NCBI GenBank assembly: GCA_016858145.1 | Contig: JAEHOE010000218.1 | Span: forward strand, 52,457 to 116,456 | Origin: Edaphochlamys debaryana | Taxonomy: Eukaryota; Chlorophyta; Chlorophyceae; Chlamydomonadales | Direction: 5' to 3' | DNA: 64,000 nt | In this document: one piece after another, positions 24,349 through 36,700 of the stretch | How positions within the stretch are numbered: the first letter of the stretch is position 1 | Layout: each line of letters begins with the position of its first letter | Made by a program: the position numbers and the translations under genes | Notes under the pieces: model-generated | Databases searched by the model: none | The model's input: the letters and a program-made list of their open reading frames with translations, nothing else | Told to the model about the DNA's origin: nothing

Positions 24349-27300
24349 ATGCCGCCCCCCGAAAAGATTTGCGGCATTTGTCAGAAGGCAGTCTCGTCAG
24401 ATGACTACTACAAGTAGGGCCTGGCTGTCGCAATTGCGCGCGCATGGCGCCCGGCCGCCGATCGAGGCGCGGAGCTGTACACCTTGCATAACGCGCCCAA
24501 CACAGCGCTCCGCTGTGGTTTCAAACTTGATGCCAGGGCCGCGCCGGTGCCGTCGCTCCGGCGTGCCGTGCCGTGGGATGTCTGGGCGGGAGCCATCTCT
24601 GACCCGTGACTCGTCCACCCCGCCCGTCCCTTTCTGATTGGCATCGCAGAGAGCTGGACTGCACGTTCCGACAGTGTCCCGGAAGTGCCTACCATGACGA
24701 ATGCATGGTGGGCCCTGGGCATGGGGGGCCAGCGTGACGGCCAAAGGCAGGTGTCACGGTTGGGACTGAGGACTAAGGACTGCGGGCCTACTAGTTGTGA
24801 TACCTAGCTCGGTATCTGCGGGGAGCGAAACAATAAGCGGATGTATGCCCGGGTTGGTTCCAGTGGAGGCTCTAGGCGGTCCGAGGAACATCCTATGTAG
24901 CGCTGACACGCCCATTGCACTCCTTTCTCCCTCCGCCCCCCACACCACACACACGCTGAACCCCACTGCCACAGGACCCCTACCTGGTGAGCCCTGGTCC
25001 GTGCGGTGTCAGAGCGAGGGGCCGTGGGTGCTGCAGTGACAGGTCAAAGCGCCGTGGACCCTGCATTCTGGGCGGAAGGGATCGGGTCCTCGAGCCGAGG
25101 CGGAGGCCAGGGGCTTGGGAGGCCTGGGGTTCGCGGGTTGTGGTTGACTTCGGTGTGCTCTGAGCTGTGAGGGCCGAGCGGGCTCCGCCCTTGAGCGCCG
25201 CATCCCTCACCGAGCCATGCCCTTGCCCTTCCGCGCCTCCCTCACAGAGGAAGTTCGGGCGAGGAAGCGGCACGGAGCAGCGGGTGAGCTGCAGGAGGGC
25301 GGGGGTTGGAGACGGATGCCCGGTGCCGAGCAGGGCTGGAGGGTATTGGTGGGGCGGTTCGTGCCCCGGGGCGATTGCGGCGATGGGCGCTGGCCTGCAG
25401 CATTCAGGCACCAGCTTGCGTTCGCGAGCGTCCTCAACACCACCTCGAATCCCACCATGCTCCCCCACGTGCCTGCCTGTGCCGCAGACCATGTATCCAT
25501 GGTGAGGCCTCGGCGGCTCATGTGCCCGGCGCTTCCTGCCCGCCGCCACCCGGGGGCAACAGGCGACAGGACGAGGGTTGTGCGTCGTCAGGGCGGGGGA
25601 CGTCGGCGCCGTGAAGGACAGGATCCCCAAGCGTGGCATGCTGATGTATCCTCTTGAGGCCAGGGGCCGTATGCTCGCTGCTGATGACCTTTCGCTCCCT
25701 TGTTCCCGCGTAGCCCCGCAACGCTGGCGAATGGCAAGGGCTGCCCTGGGACCATCAAGGGGTGGGTCGAAGGCGATGGCCAACTCGCTAGGAGCCGCAT
25801 TGTGTAGACGTAACAGTGAGGAAGACTGTATCGTCGACCCTACACCCGTACACATGGAGAGGGGCTTGTGGGTCGGCAAGGGGCGGGTCCCGGTCTAGGG
25901 GAAGTGCCTGGAACCCTGAGAGCTCTCCGACTGATCGTGTTTCGGTCGGTCGTTGGTTGGAGTTACCTCGAGTTGTATCCTCGGGTGGTACCCCGGCCAC
26001 GGTCCCATATCCGTCATCCCAGGCTTCCCCCGTCTCCTCTTAACCGCGCCTGAGCCTGCACAGAGCTGCAAGGCACGCTGCTGCCCCCTAACCCTGCAAA
26101 GCTGCTCCACCGGCCCGCGCTCCCCGCACCACCTCAGGACGCACAATCGCTACCCGGCCAACGAGAAGAAGAAGGAGGCAGCCAAGCTGGCGGCGGTTGC
26201 CGCCAACCGCCTGCCGGCGGGCCCAACCGCCAAGGCGGCGGCGGCGGCGGCGGCAGCCTCTGCTGGGACTACCGCCGGCGCCGCCATCGCCGGCAAAGGC
26301 ACTGCCCCTGCCGCCGCCGCCAAGCCGCCCGCCGCCAAGCCCGCGACCGCGGCGCCCGCCGGTCTCAAGGTGCTCGTCAAGGCGAACACGGCGGTAGCGG
26401 CGCAGCTGAAGCCCATGGCGGCGGCGGCGGCGGGGGGCGGTGCCAAGCCGCTGGTATCCGCCTGGTCCAAGCCCGCAGGTGGGCGGGGCGTGGGTGAGGC
26501 GTGGGTGGGTGGGTGGTGGCGGGGGCCGGGAGCGGGTGTGCGGCCGTCGGCAGGCCGAGGGGGGCGTCGCGCCCAGGGCTTCCCACCAGAGCGGGTGCGG
26601 AAGGGGGGTGGGCGTGCAGTTGGCAGTGTGGATTGCGGTTGGCCTTCGCCGTGCGAGGCAGACTTGCTCCATGGGTAAACGCTTCGGCGTGGTGAGCCTC
26701 CGCTGCACGTGCTCTTGCAGTCGCGCGTGTACTTGATTGTTAGAACTCCAGTCCGGTGTTCTGACGCCCTTGCCTTGGTTTCCATACCCAACCGCGCCCG
26801 TGCGTCCTCGCCCAGCCCCTGCTCCTGCCTCCCGCTCTCGCCCCTGGCTTTGCGCTGCCCGCAGACGCGCAGCCCGGGCCTCAGCCCGTGGTGCCGGGGG
26901 CTGCCGCGGCCGCTCGCATGGGCCTGGCTGCTCCCAGCGCGCCCACCCGTGCACCGGAGCCGACCGCCGCCCCCGCCTCCTCCTCCAACGGTCAAGGGCC
27001 GGAGGCTGCAGGCGGCAGCGGGGGCGGCACGGCTGCCGCCGCACCCAAGGCGCCCGCCAAGCCGGCCTGGGGCCGGCCAAACCCCGCCGTGGGGATAGCG
27101 GGTGAGCGGGGCGCACGCGGCGCTGGAGGCAGTTGGCGGTTAGGGGCAGGGGCAGGGGATGCGCTGGGGCTCTAGGTAGGGCTTGGCCTGCTTGTTGGCC
27201 CTGGCATTTACTCGCAGTCGCAGTAACTGCCCTGTTTTCAGCCTTGGCACCGCCCCAGCTTCACCCAACCCCTGCCGCCACCCCCTCGCAGGCAGCACTG

Positions 27301-28721
27301 CCGTACCAACGCACGCCGCATTGGCAGGGGCAGCCCGGGCGTCCCCTGCCTTCTATGAGCTGGACCAGGACCTGGAGCCGGAGGAGGAGGACGACGAGGA
27401 GGACGAGGGGGGGTGGCAGACCGTGGGGCGGCCGCCGCGGACACGGACGCCGCTGCCCGCGTCCAACTTGACGGCGGCGGCGCTCGGCCGCAACAGCTCC
27501 CTGGCCGCCGCCGCCGGCGCCACCGCCGCCGCCGCCCCCAGCCCAGAGCTTGACGTGGAGTCCCAGTCTGACGTGGCGTCGCAGGCGGCGCAACCGGAAG
27601 ACGAACAGCCCAAGGAGTTTGCCCTGGCGGCGGAGGACTTCCCGGACATGGCCGCCGTCGTCAGGGCCGCCGCCGCCGCCAAGGTGCCGGCCGGCCGGGC
27701 CTCGCCGGCCGACGCAAAGGCAGCCAAGAAGGCGGCCAAGGCCGCCGCCAAGCGCGCCGCCGCCGCTGCTGGCGGCGGCGCGGGCACGGCAGCGGCGGCG
27801 GCAGCTGCAGAGGCGAGCCCAGAGCTGGCAGCGGATGACGCGGACCCTTTCGTCGCGTCAGATCCGATCTTCGCGTTGGAGGACGGTACGGCAGTCGTAC
27901 AGGACGCCAACGGCAACTTCGTGTCGATGGAGGAGGTGTACGGCAAGGATCCGCCGATCATGGGCTTCCAGGACGAGGACGGCAACGTGACGTACCACGT
28001 GCTCGTACGGCAGTCCATCTTGGACTCGAGGCAGGGGCGCGTGGCTTCGGCGGCGGAGCCCGCGCCGCCGGCCCCGGCGCCCGTGCCGCCGCCGCCGCCG
28101 GCTTTGCCGATCACGCCGGTCCCGGTGCCAGAGCCGCTGGCGCCCGTGGTGCCGGCTGTGCCTCCGCGTGCCCCGGCTGCCGCCGCCGCTGCCGCCGCCG
28201 CCGGCCGGCCAAACTTGCCACCGGGGATGGCGGCGGCTCTGGGAGGTGCGGCAGCGCAGACCGCTCCGACGCCGCCGGCCGCTGCGCCGGTGGTGGTGCC
28301 GACGTTGGTGGCGCCCGCGGCTTGCCTCCCCGTCCCCATGCCCGCCCCCGCGCCGGTCCCCATCCCCGTTCCCGCTCCCGTACCGGTTCCGGCACCCGTA
28401 CCCGTGGCCGTGCCCGTGCCGGCTCCGGTTCCGGTCCCCGTGCCCGCCCCCGTGCCGACGCCCCTCGTCCCCGCGCCCCTCGTCCGCACGCCCGTGCCCG
28501 CCCACCCGGTCATCACCCGCCCCCTGGTGGTCCCCACCATCGCTCCCACCGTCACCGCCCCAGTGCCCGCCCCTGTGGTGCCCTCGCCCCTGGTGCGAGC
28601 ACCCCTTGTGCCCGCGCCCGTGGTTCCCGCGCCCCGCCTGCCCGCCGCGGCCCAGCCCGCGGGCCAGCCCGTGGAGGAGCAGAGCGAGCTGGATGAGCTG
28701 CTCGCGCTCTGCCTGGGCTGA
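24349..28721 (+). CDS. Zinc-module protein, paralogue 3 (746 aa)
   Basis: Nine exons form one frame of 2,241 nt: 24349-24413, 24650-24707, 24975-24986 (12-nt microexon), 25248-25283, 25488-25501 (14-nt microexon), 25714-25761, 26138-26478, 26865-27101, 27292-28721. The two microexons are needed to restore the motif EYLRK (here ECM-DPYL-RKF) and the motif C-P-A-T (here TMYPC-PATLANGKGC), which supports them strongly. The zinc module spans residues 8 to about 77, followed by a KKK-containing basic stretch, Ala-rich linkers, an acidic patch (EEEDDEEDEGGWQTVG), EDFPDM, the conserved family block at about 453-515 and a long Pro/Val-rich tail. The C-terminus is DELLALCLG, as in paralogue 1. Function unknown. 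The acidic GGWQ motif is also present in paralogue 1, which makes 1 and 3 the closest pair. Confidence 0.85.
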
Positions 28722-30756
28722 GCGCCGTCGCTAAGCCCGGGCGGGATGTGGTTGGCATGGCCCTTGCGCAGCACGCGAACGGCCGGGCAAAGAGGCGTGG
28801 GAGCTGCAGGAGCTCCCGGCACTGTGCCTGAGCTGAGCACGTGGGAGCTCAGGGGCGGAGGTCCGAGGGCTTGGGGGGCCAGGGCGTGCCGCTGGCCCTG
28901 AGCGGGGCGGGGCCTGGCCGGTGCGTAGCTGGACTAGGGTAGCAGCGCGCGCGGAGCCTGAGCTGAGGGCTCGGACGGCGGAGGGGCTCGGTCCGGCCCT
29001 GTCCCTCGGCTCGGGCCGCGTTGCCCTGGAACGAGCTTCCGGGCTGCTGTCGACTGTGCACGGACGGCTGGGGCCCTAGGGCTGATGGCCTGGCTGGGCA
29101 TGGCCTGTGCAGCTGGCCGGGCCCGCTTCATTGCGGTCGAGGCATTTGGCCCAATGCAAGCGCGGCGGCGAGCGGATGACCCGGAGGCGGTGTAGCCTCG
29201 GAGGATGCCCCGACCTCGGGAACGCCCCGAGGGGCTGCCCCGTCCGGGCTGCAGTGCTGTGGAGCCACTGGCGGAGGGCCCGCAGCCGTACCAAGTGGAA
29301 CAGTGGCCCCCGACACGACACAGTGGTAGTCAGGAGCCGTCGGCCCATGGTGAGCCCGGGCGGCAAGGGCGCGCCGGCGGTTTGCGGTTCGGCACGTAGG
29401 TATATCAATGACAAGAAGGGGATTGTGTGGGAGAAGTGAGAGGGCAAGCACTCGGGCCAGGAGGTGTGCTCTCACGTGGGTGGCGTGGCAAGCAGGGCAC
29501 AATGGTTAGGGCGCTGAAGCGCCGTTAGGAGTGGTGGGGTCGCGAATGGGTGCTACACGCTGTGGCAGGATGACACGTGCTGGTCATACGTAGGGCCGAT
29601 GCCGACGGGGACTGCAGGATGCGTGGGCCAGGCAATGCATTATTGGGGCTGGCGAGGCGGATCTCAAGAGCGGAGCGGTGCGCGCTCGTATGGAATTGCG
29701 ATGGCGCGGAAGGCTACCAAACGCGTGTGACTCGGACAAACGAATGGATGCTGGATGCGGCTTTCATTGATTACTTCTGACACGCTGTCAAGTGTGGTGG
29801 GCTGGCAAGAGCGGCATCTGGAGAGCCGCTGAGCGTGGCTGTGGAGGCTGCTAGTCTTAGATGTCTCTGGGGCTGGGACTGTGGGAGGTCATAGCCTCTG
29901 CCTGGCATACCACGGTACCTGGCAGGCTTTCGAGCCTGTAAGGACTGTATGGACTGACATGCGCAAGCCGTAAGACGGCGTGCCGCCCGTGTGTGGCTGG
30001 GCCGGGGCTGGGGCTTGTGTGAGGATCGGCTTGTGCAGCCCCTGTGCAGTCACCCGTTGCCCCGTTCTCGACTCGCGCGTTGACCTGAGCGGCTGCGTCC
30101 AACAGCTGAGCCATGCTAAGAACTGCGTCGTCAAGGGCCTCAATGCCGTCCGTGGTGCCCAGGGGTTGTGCCGTTGTCCCCAGCACAGCTTTAGAGCTCA
30201 GTCGCTCTGAGTCCGCAGCGGAAAGCAGCAGCACTTGCAGCTGCAGAGCGGTAGCCGGACGTCCTAGCGGTCTCTAAAGGCGGGGGATAGCGCCAGGCTG
30301 CTGCTGTGAGGAGCCGAGGAGCGCGGGGATCCTCTGGCGCCTTGCATCTGTTGAACATCCCCCGACTTCCCCCGACAGCTGGCTGTGGTGCAAGTCTCCC
30401 CTGAGTCTCTCCTCCCTCCTCCGCCCCTGCGAGCACGGAACCCTCCCTCCTCTCTACCCTTTCCAACCCCACCCGCCTTCGCAATCTCTCTCTGTCTCCC
30501 AGCTCGGGACCCCTGGACCCCATCCAGCGGATGCGTGCCCGCCTAATATCCGTACTCTTTCATAATGTTGACAACATACCCTCCACCAGTGAGTAGTGTT
30601 CTCTAGAACCACAACACTAGACCAGCAGCACCTGCAGGAGAGGTTGTCTGCGGGCTGTTTGTCGATGGCTGTTTCGGAGTTTCCCTGCACCGGCAGCGCG
30701 CAGGCCTCCATGCTGCTGATATGATTGATCTAGAGACATAAGCGCTTTGGTTAAGG
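28722..30756. other. Intergenic, 2.0 kb
   Basis: Between zinc-module gene 3 and the complete TmcB-like gene, both on the plus strand. It should hold the 3' UTR of the former and the promoter of the latter. I see no further gene, clear TATA box or repeat that I can support. Confidence 0.5.
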
Positions 30757-33700
30757 ATGGGCACAAATGACGACGATGGCGCGGGCTCGCAGCGTTCGGG
30801 CTCATCCGGCCCGAACTCGGAGACCAGCAGCCAGCAGTCTGCAGAGAACAGGCTGAGGAACCGAGACAAAATGTGAGTCGCTCTGGAGCACGAGGTCAAC
30901 ATGATTGCTGCAAAGAGCACGCGTCTTAGGCCCTTGCAATGCCCTCAAGCTCCAGCAAGGGGATGCGCTGCATTTTAACCTGCCGCTCATAGCTTTGAGT
31001 GGCAGCTGGAGCATGGCCGCTTGCGCGCCCGCTGCACGCAGCGGGCAGTTTCTTACGGTAGTGAATTAGGGCTGCCTAGGCTCATCTGCGGAGCAATAGT
31101 CCAATAGGCTGCGTTCGATAACCGTCTCCCTGTGTCCCTGCATATCCCAAGGCCTAACCGTTTCCCCCCGCCCCCCCTGGCGGCTCCTTAACCCTCCTCG
31201 ACCTTGCCTTCGCCCCCAACCCCCTCGCAGCCGCAATGCTGGTGACAATGATGACTCCGAGCTTGGGCAGCGGAGGTCGTTCCAGGAGGGCCTGTTCTCC
31301 TGTACGTCGGGTCCAGGGACAGGGCCACAGGGGCAGCGGGACACGGAGACAGGGCCACAGGGGCAGCGGGACACGGACGTAGCTGCTGCTGAGCGGGACT
31401 TACATGATAGCGGTTCGGTGTAGCCCGCATCACATTCTTGACAGGCGCCAGCGCCGGTGGACACAGAGCGGCTTACACACTGGGCGGGATGGGTCGACCT
31501 CCGACTCCCCGGCTCATGCGAGCAGCCCTTCACACTTCCTGGCACCCTGCCCCTCTGCCCCCTCTCCCCGCCCGGCGGCGTGTCCTGTCGTGCCTCATCC
31601 TTCCCGGGGATGTCAACGCTCGTGCGACAGAGCCCCGCCCCTCTGCCCCCTCTCCCCGCCCGCCCGGTGGCGCAGGCATGTACACGCTGGTCAAGCAGTC
31701 TGCGCTGTCCAGCTGGACGTTCGCGGTGCTCAAGATGGCACTCGAGTTCCTGGTAGGCGGGGGCCAGGGGGTCGAGCTGCACAAGTAGTTACGGAAAGGG
31801 CGCGGGGCTGCGCTCAGCTGCAAGCGAACCAAGAGTCCGCCAGAGCCAAGCCTGATCCCTCCCTGACCCGCCCTATCGTAGATGAACTTCGTGGTCGCCT
31901 TTAACCCGTAAGCGGGTTTGCGTGGACTTGGGATGGGGGATAGGCGCTGCAGGGCGCTGGTTGCCAAGTTGGTGCAGGTTTGAATGACTGCTGAGCACTG
32001 TGCGAGACTGTGCTTGAATGGTCGAGCACGGGAAGGAGCCGAGGAAGGGAGTCGCTGCTGACTGGGAAACCTGATGCACCTTACATGTGGTTGCTTGCGG
32101 ATTCTGTCTTCCCCCACACTTCTCTCCCTCTTCACCCCTCAGGTCCGTCGAAGCCTTCAGCGTCAACACCAGCAACCCAGCGTGGCAGGTCATCCGCTGG
32201 GTCCTATGGCGCTCGCCAATTATCCGACTGTACGGCTACGACACGTACGGCAAGTTTGACATACTGTTGTCATGCACGGTTCAGGGGCAACACGCACGCG
32301 TCTGCTCACGCTCGTCCACGAGCAGAGGCCCCATTTCTCAACATTCCTCGTTTACCTCCTCCCATCCCCTCTCCAGTGATTGTCATGTACATCATGGCGG
32401 CCTGCGTGGTTCTGGCGGTCATCGGCCTGGTGTGGCTGACCATGTGGGTCGGGGTTGCGGGGCTCGGGGGGGAGCGGGCTCGGGGGGTGGAGGCTGGGCA
32501 AAAGGGGGGCCGGGTCTGGCTCGCCATGTGGGTCGGGGGCGGTGGGGTGCGTGGAAGGAGGGCTCGGGAGGACACACGCATTTGCGGAGCTGCGCTGCCG
32601 TAGGCCGGCTGGATGCCTCCCGTGGCTCACCATGTGGGTCGGGGAACGGGGAGTACCGGCGCCTGATGCAGGAAATTTGAACGCTTGAAGGATTGAATGC
32701 AGGGCCGCGATGTGGGTTGGACGGCAGCCGGTGGGGAGGCTCGGTTTTAGGGCACTCCAGGTATGAGAGCCCTGCTGGAGTGCTTTATATGAACTGAGCG
32801 CTTCTCTTACTCATGGCGTGCCCACCCCCAGGGCCTTGCGCAAGCAGGAGCAGTCCAAGTGGCTCAAGCACTTCGCGGTTTTCCTGCACATCGTGTTCGA
32901 CGTCGTGTTCGTCATGTGCTACGTCTCGAGCTTTGGTGAGGATGGCAGCACAGGACTGCTGCAGGGCGTGCCAGACGGGGATCAGTGACCGGCTGGAGCC
33001 CAGGAACCCCACGATCCGGAGAGCTTAGACGCGGCAAGGTGCAGGGGGCACCAACGCAGCGGCGAGATCCTCTGTCCCATCCGTCCATGACGGCTTGAGC
33101 GGGAGGCCTACAGCTCGATGCCGGCTAAGCGGCACGCCTTGGACAGCTAGCGTTACCGTCTGCTCCTGCTGATCACCGGTATGCTTCCGTGCTTTGCCCT
33201 TTCCCGCAGACTACTTCACGTTTGCGCTGTCGTGCCACTTCAACGACGAGGTCAAGAAGCACACGTACTTCGAGACTGTTAGTGAGTCTGAGTCTCAGCT
33301 CTGAGAGCTAGCTGTCGGGCGGGTTCTGTTTACAACCTGCACCCAACCTTAGCGGGGCTTGGGGCTTTGCGTTCTTGAGCGAGCTTCACCTTGATCCCGT
33401 CCCCCGCCCACCCCTGCAGTGTGCCTGGAGATGCCCCACCTGGTCCACATGCTGGTGGCTGGGGCCCTTGCCGCGCTCTTCCTGGCCATCACAGCGCTCA
33501 TGATCATTGCCTCGAGGTGCGTGATGTCGGGGGTCAGCAAGCGGCCCGGGCCCCTCAACTTGCACGGGGGCACAGCGGCTGGGCAAGCAAGTACTCTTGG
33601 CGGTGCGACGGCCCCAGAGGCTTTCCTCGGACTGAGCTTCTCCGCCATCCCTCGCCACTCTGCCCTTCCCCAGCGACCTGAACCCCGTATCCAAGGGCAT

Positions 33701-36700
33701 CCTGGCCTCGCCGGCTGTGTACACACGCCTCAAGATCCTGATTGCCAAGGTGAGGTGCTTAGCAGCCTGTCAAGCTAGAGCCCGTTGAAAGGCTTTCTAG
33801 ATTGTGGACCTTCACGCTTGGCTGGAAAGCGCCCTCCCTCGCTAAGGTGGGCCCACCTACCCTGCAGGCCGCCTTCATCGTATTTGCCAACTGCGTGGAA
33901 AGCAACCACAAAGTGCAGACCCTCGGCGAGACGATTGCAGTGCTGCTGGTGGTCTGGTGGAACTTCCGATACGTAAGCGCAGCAAGGATGTGGCCAAGTG
34001 CTTGCCGTGATGCATTAGGGCTATGAGCTGGGAATGCAAGGGCCTGACCAGCGCAGCGTGGTGTCAACGAAAGCCCAGCACACCATACGTGGCTATCGCC
34101 CCAGCCAACCAGTTCTACCTTGCCCACCCAATGCCCGCACGGCCCGCAGATGCCCTTCTACCGTCGTCCCGTCAACGCGGTCTGGACGGGGCTGTGGTTC
34201 GGGGTCCTCTTCCCAGTGGTCTTGCAGCTCCTCGCCGTCTGGGGCAAACACAGCAAGACCATGACCCCGGAAGCCCGTCAGGAGCGCACAGACGTGAGCA
34301 GCTCGGGCTTGCTTTCTTGCTGCTGGGGTAACACGTGATAGTACCAACCCCCTCCCCATGCGCTACCTAAGCTGCTGCTTGATTTGCTTACCTCCTGCCC
34401 TCAGTGGGTGCTGTATGGCACGTTTCCGGTCGTCGTGGGCGGTACACTCCTGACCGCGGCGTACAATTGGTGAGGGTCCAAGCGGGTGCCGGCGTGTCGC
34501 TTTGGAATGAAGGCCCCGTGCTTGCGGGGGCCCGCCCGTGCTTCAGCCTGCCTGAGCCCACTGGAACAGAGTCTGCTCGCGAGTGATGCACATGTTGTAC
34601 CATTACTGCGCCCAAGGCTCTTAGCCCAGGCCGGCGCTTGAACGTTGGCCTGCCTTCCCGCTCGCAGGTGGGCGATGCGGCCGGCTGAGAAGTTTAGGGG
34701 CCTGACTCAGGCCGTCAAGCTGAGCTCCATCTACAAGTTTGACTCGGTGGACACGGTGGAGAGGCTGAGCCGCGTCATGCGCGTGTTCGACATTGACGGC
34801 GTGGTGGACCCGGATGCCGCCTCGCATGGAGAGATCATCATCAAAGCCGGCCTGCAGGTCTTCCCCGGCAAGCCGCACCTCCTCATCTTGTGGGTCGGGG
34901 CAGGGCGGGGTCGGCGGCGAGCGGGGCGGGGCAGGGCGGGGCGGGGCGGAAGGGGCCAGAGTGCTCATTCGTCCCCTGCCCTCCGTCCTCATGACCATAA
35001 TCCCCTGCTGCTTCCCGCCGCGACGCCCTCAGGTACTCCAACTTTGTCCTCGAGGTCAAGAAGGACGGACCCGCCTCGAGGACGCAGCTACAGCTGGCCG
35101 CCAAGGCGTCGCCCAACTTTGTGCAACGATACCAGGTGGGCCGATGATCTCGGAGGGCTTGCAGGGCTCAAGCGGATGTTGGTTACCTGCCTCCCTTACC
35201 CACACCTTCCTCTACCTCCCCCAATTACCCCAATCCGCCACGTTCAGATCTTCTGCACGCAAGAGGCCTCCAAGCGGCTCAAGGACAGCCAGGACGGCGG
35301 CATGGACCTGCAGGCCTACATCGAGTTCAAGCGCAATTTCAGGTGGGGCGAGGGGCAAGGTTTGCTGTGCACACGGCACATGTACCGGTATGGCTGCAGG
35401 CTCTCCTGAATCGTGTCCTTCCCCCGCTGTCCCGCAGGGCGGTCCTGCGTGTCCACAAGGAGGTGTTGCTGATGCAGGCCGAGGTCTGGCAGCTGTGCAT
35501 GAAGACCACTCTTAAGGTCTCTGCCATGGACAAAGCCATGGAGGCTCTGGACGGCGCTGCGTCCCGAGCGAACCAGGTCTACAAGAGGTGGGCCCTCGGG
35601 CTGAGCTGGGTTACAGGGCCTTCGCTTAGTACATGTCATCGATCGGGTTCATCGCGTGCCGAGCAGCGTGAGTGGGAGTGCGTGGTGACCCTGCAAGGGT
35701 CTTGGCGGCTTGGCCTCAAGCCTCTCCTGCCCCTCTCGCTCTTGCACCCGCCCGTCAGGGTGCTGGAGCGCTACCCCAACAACGGCAAGCTGCTGCGCTG
35801 CTACGGCAAGTTCCTCGAGGGCGTAAAGCACGACCCAGTGGCGGCCTCGAGGGCCTATGGCGAGGCCAACCGTCTGGGCGGCGCCAACGCCCTGCTAGCC
35901 CTCGACCTGAGCAGCGTGCAGTCGGCGGACAAACCTGAGTTCCTGACCTCGATGTCCATGGAGGATGACGCCGTGATCGTGATCGACTCCGTGGGTACCA
36001 TCATGATGGTCTCGCAGGTGGGCAACTGCAGAAGTCTGGAAGCATGAGCTGCCCACTATCTACAAAGGCTTGCGGCTTGGTAACTCAACCTTCCTGAGCA
36101 CTGCAGGTCTGCAGCCCTCCTCTTCGTCATCACGGCCCCGGCTTGCATGCCGCATCCCGCCCTGCTGACCTTCTCCTGCCCACCCTTGCTTCCCGACCCG
36201 CAGGCCGTTCAGAGGACCTTTGGCTACGCCAAGCAAGAACTTGAAGGCGTCAACATCAGCCTCCTAATGCCCCAGCCCTTCAGCCAGCGCCACGCCTCGT
36301 ACCTGCAGCGGTACATCAGCACCAGCGAGCCACACATCCTGGACACCGTACGGGAGGTGGTGGCACTGCACAAGGTACGAGTCGTCAGAGGGGCCTTTGC
36401 CAGTGCCCCCTGCATCGGTTTGTGCCTCTAGCTTGGGGGGCTCTAGTCAGCCGGCCGAAGGCGGCCTGTGTGACTAGCGCATGTTGGGGATGATGAGCGG
36501 AAGGCTTGTCAGGAGGGCTGCATAGGCCCTGCTTGTACACTGTACACTGTCAGTTCCTCGGTCTGAGGGCCGCCTCTCCCTTGCTGCCTTTGTGGCTTGC
36601 CACAGGACCGGTACGTGTTCCCGGTCCTGCTGTGCGTCACCAAGCTCAGCGGCATCGGCACCGACAGGTGAGCCGGCGCTATTCACACCTCCAGCCATGT

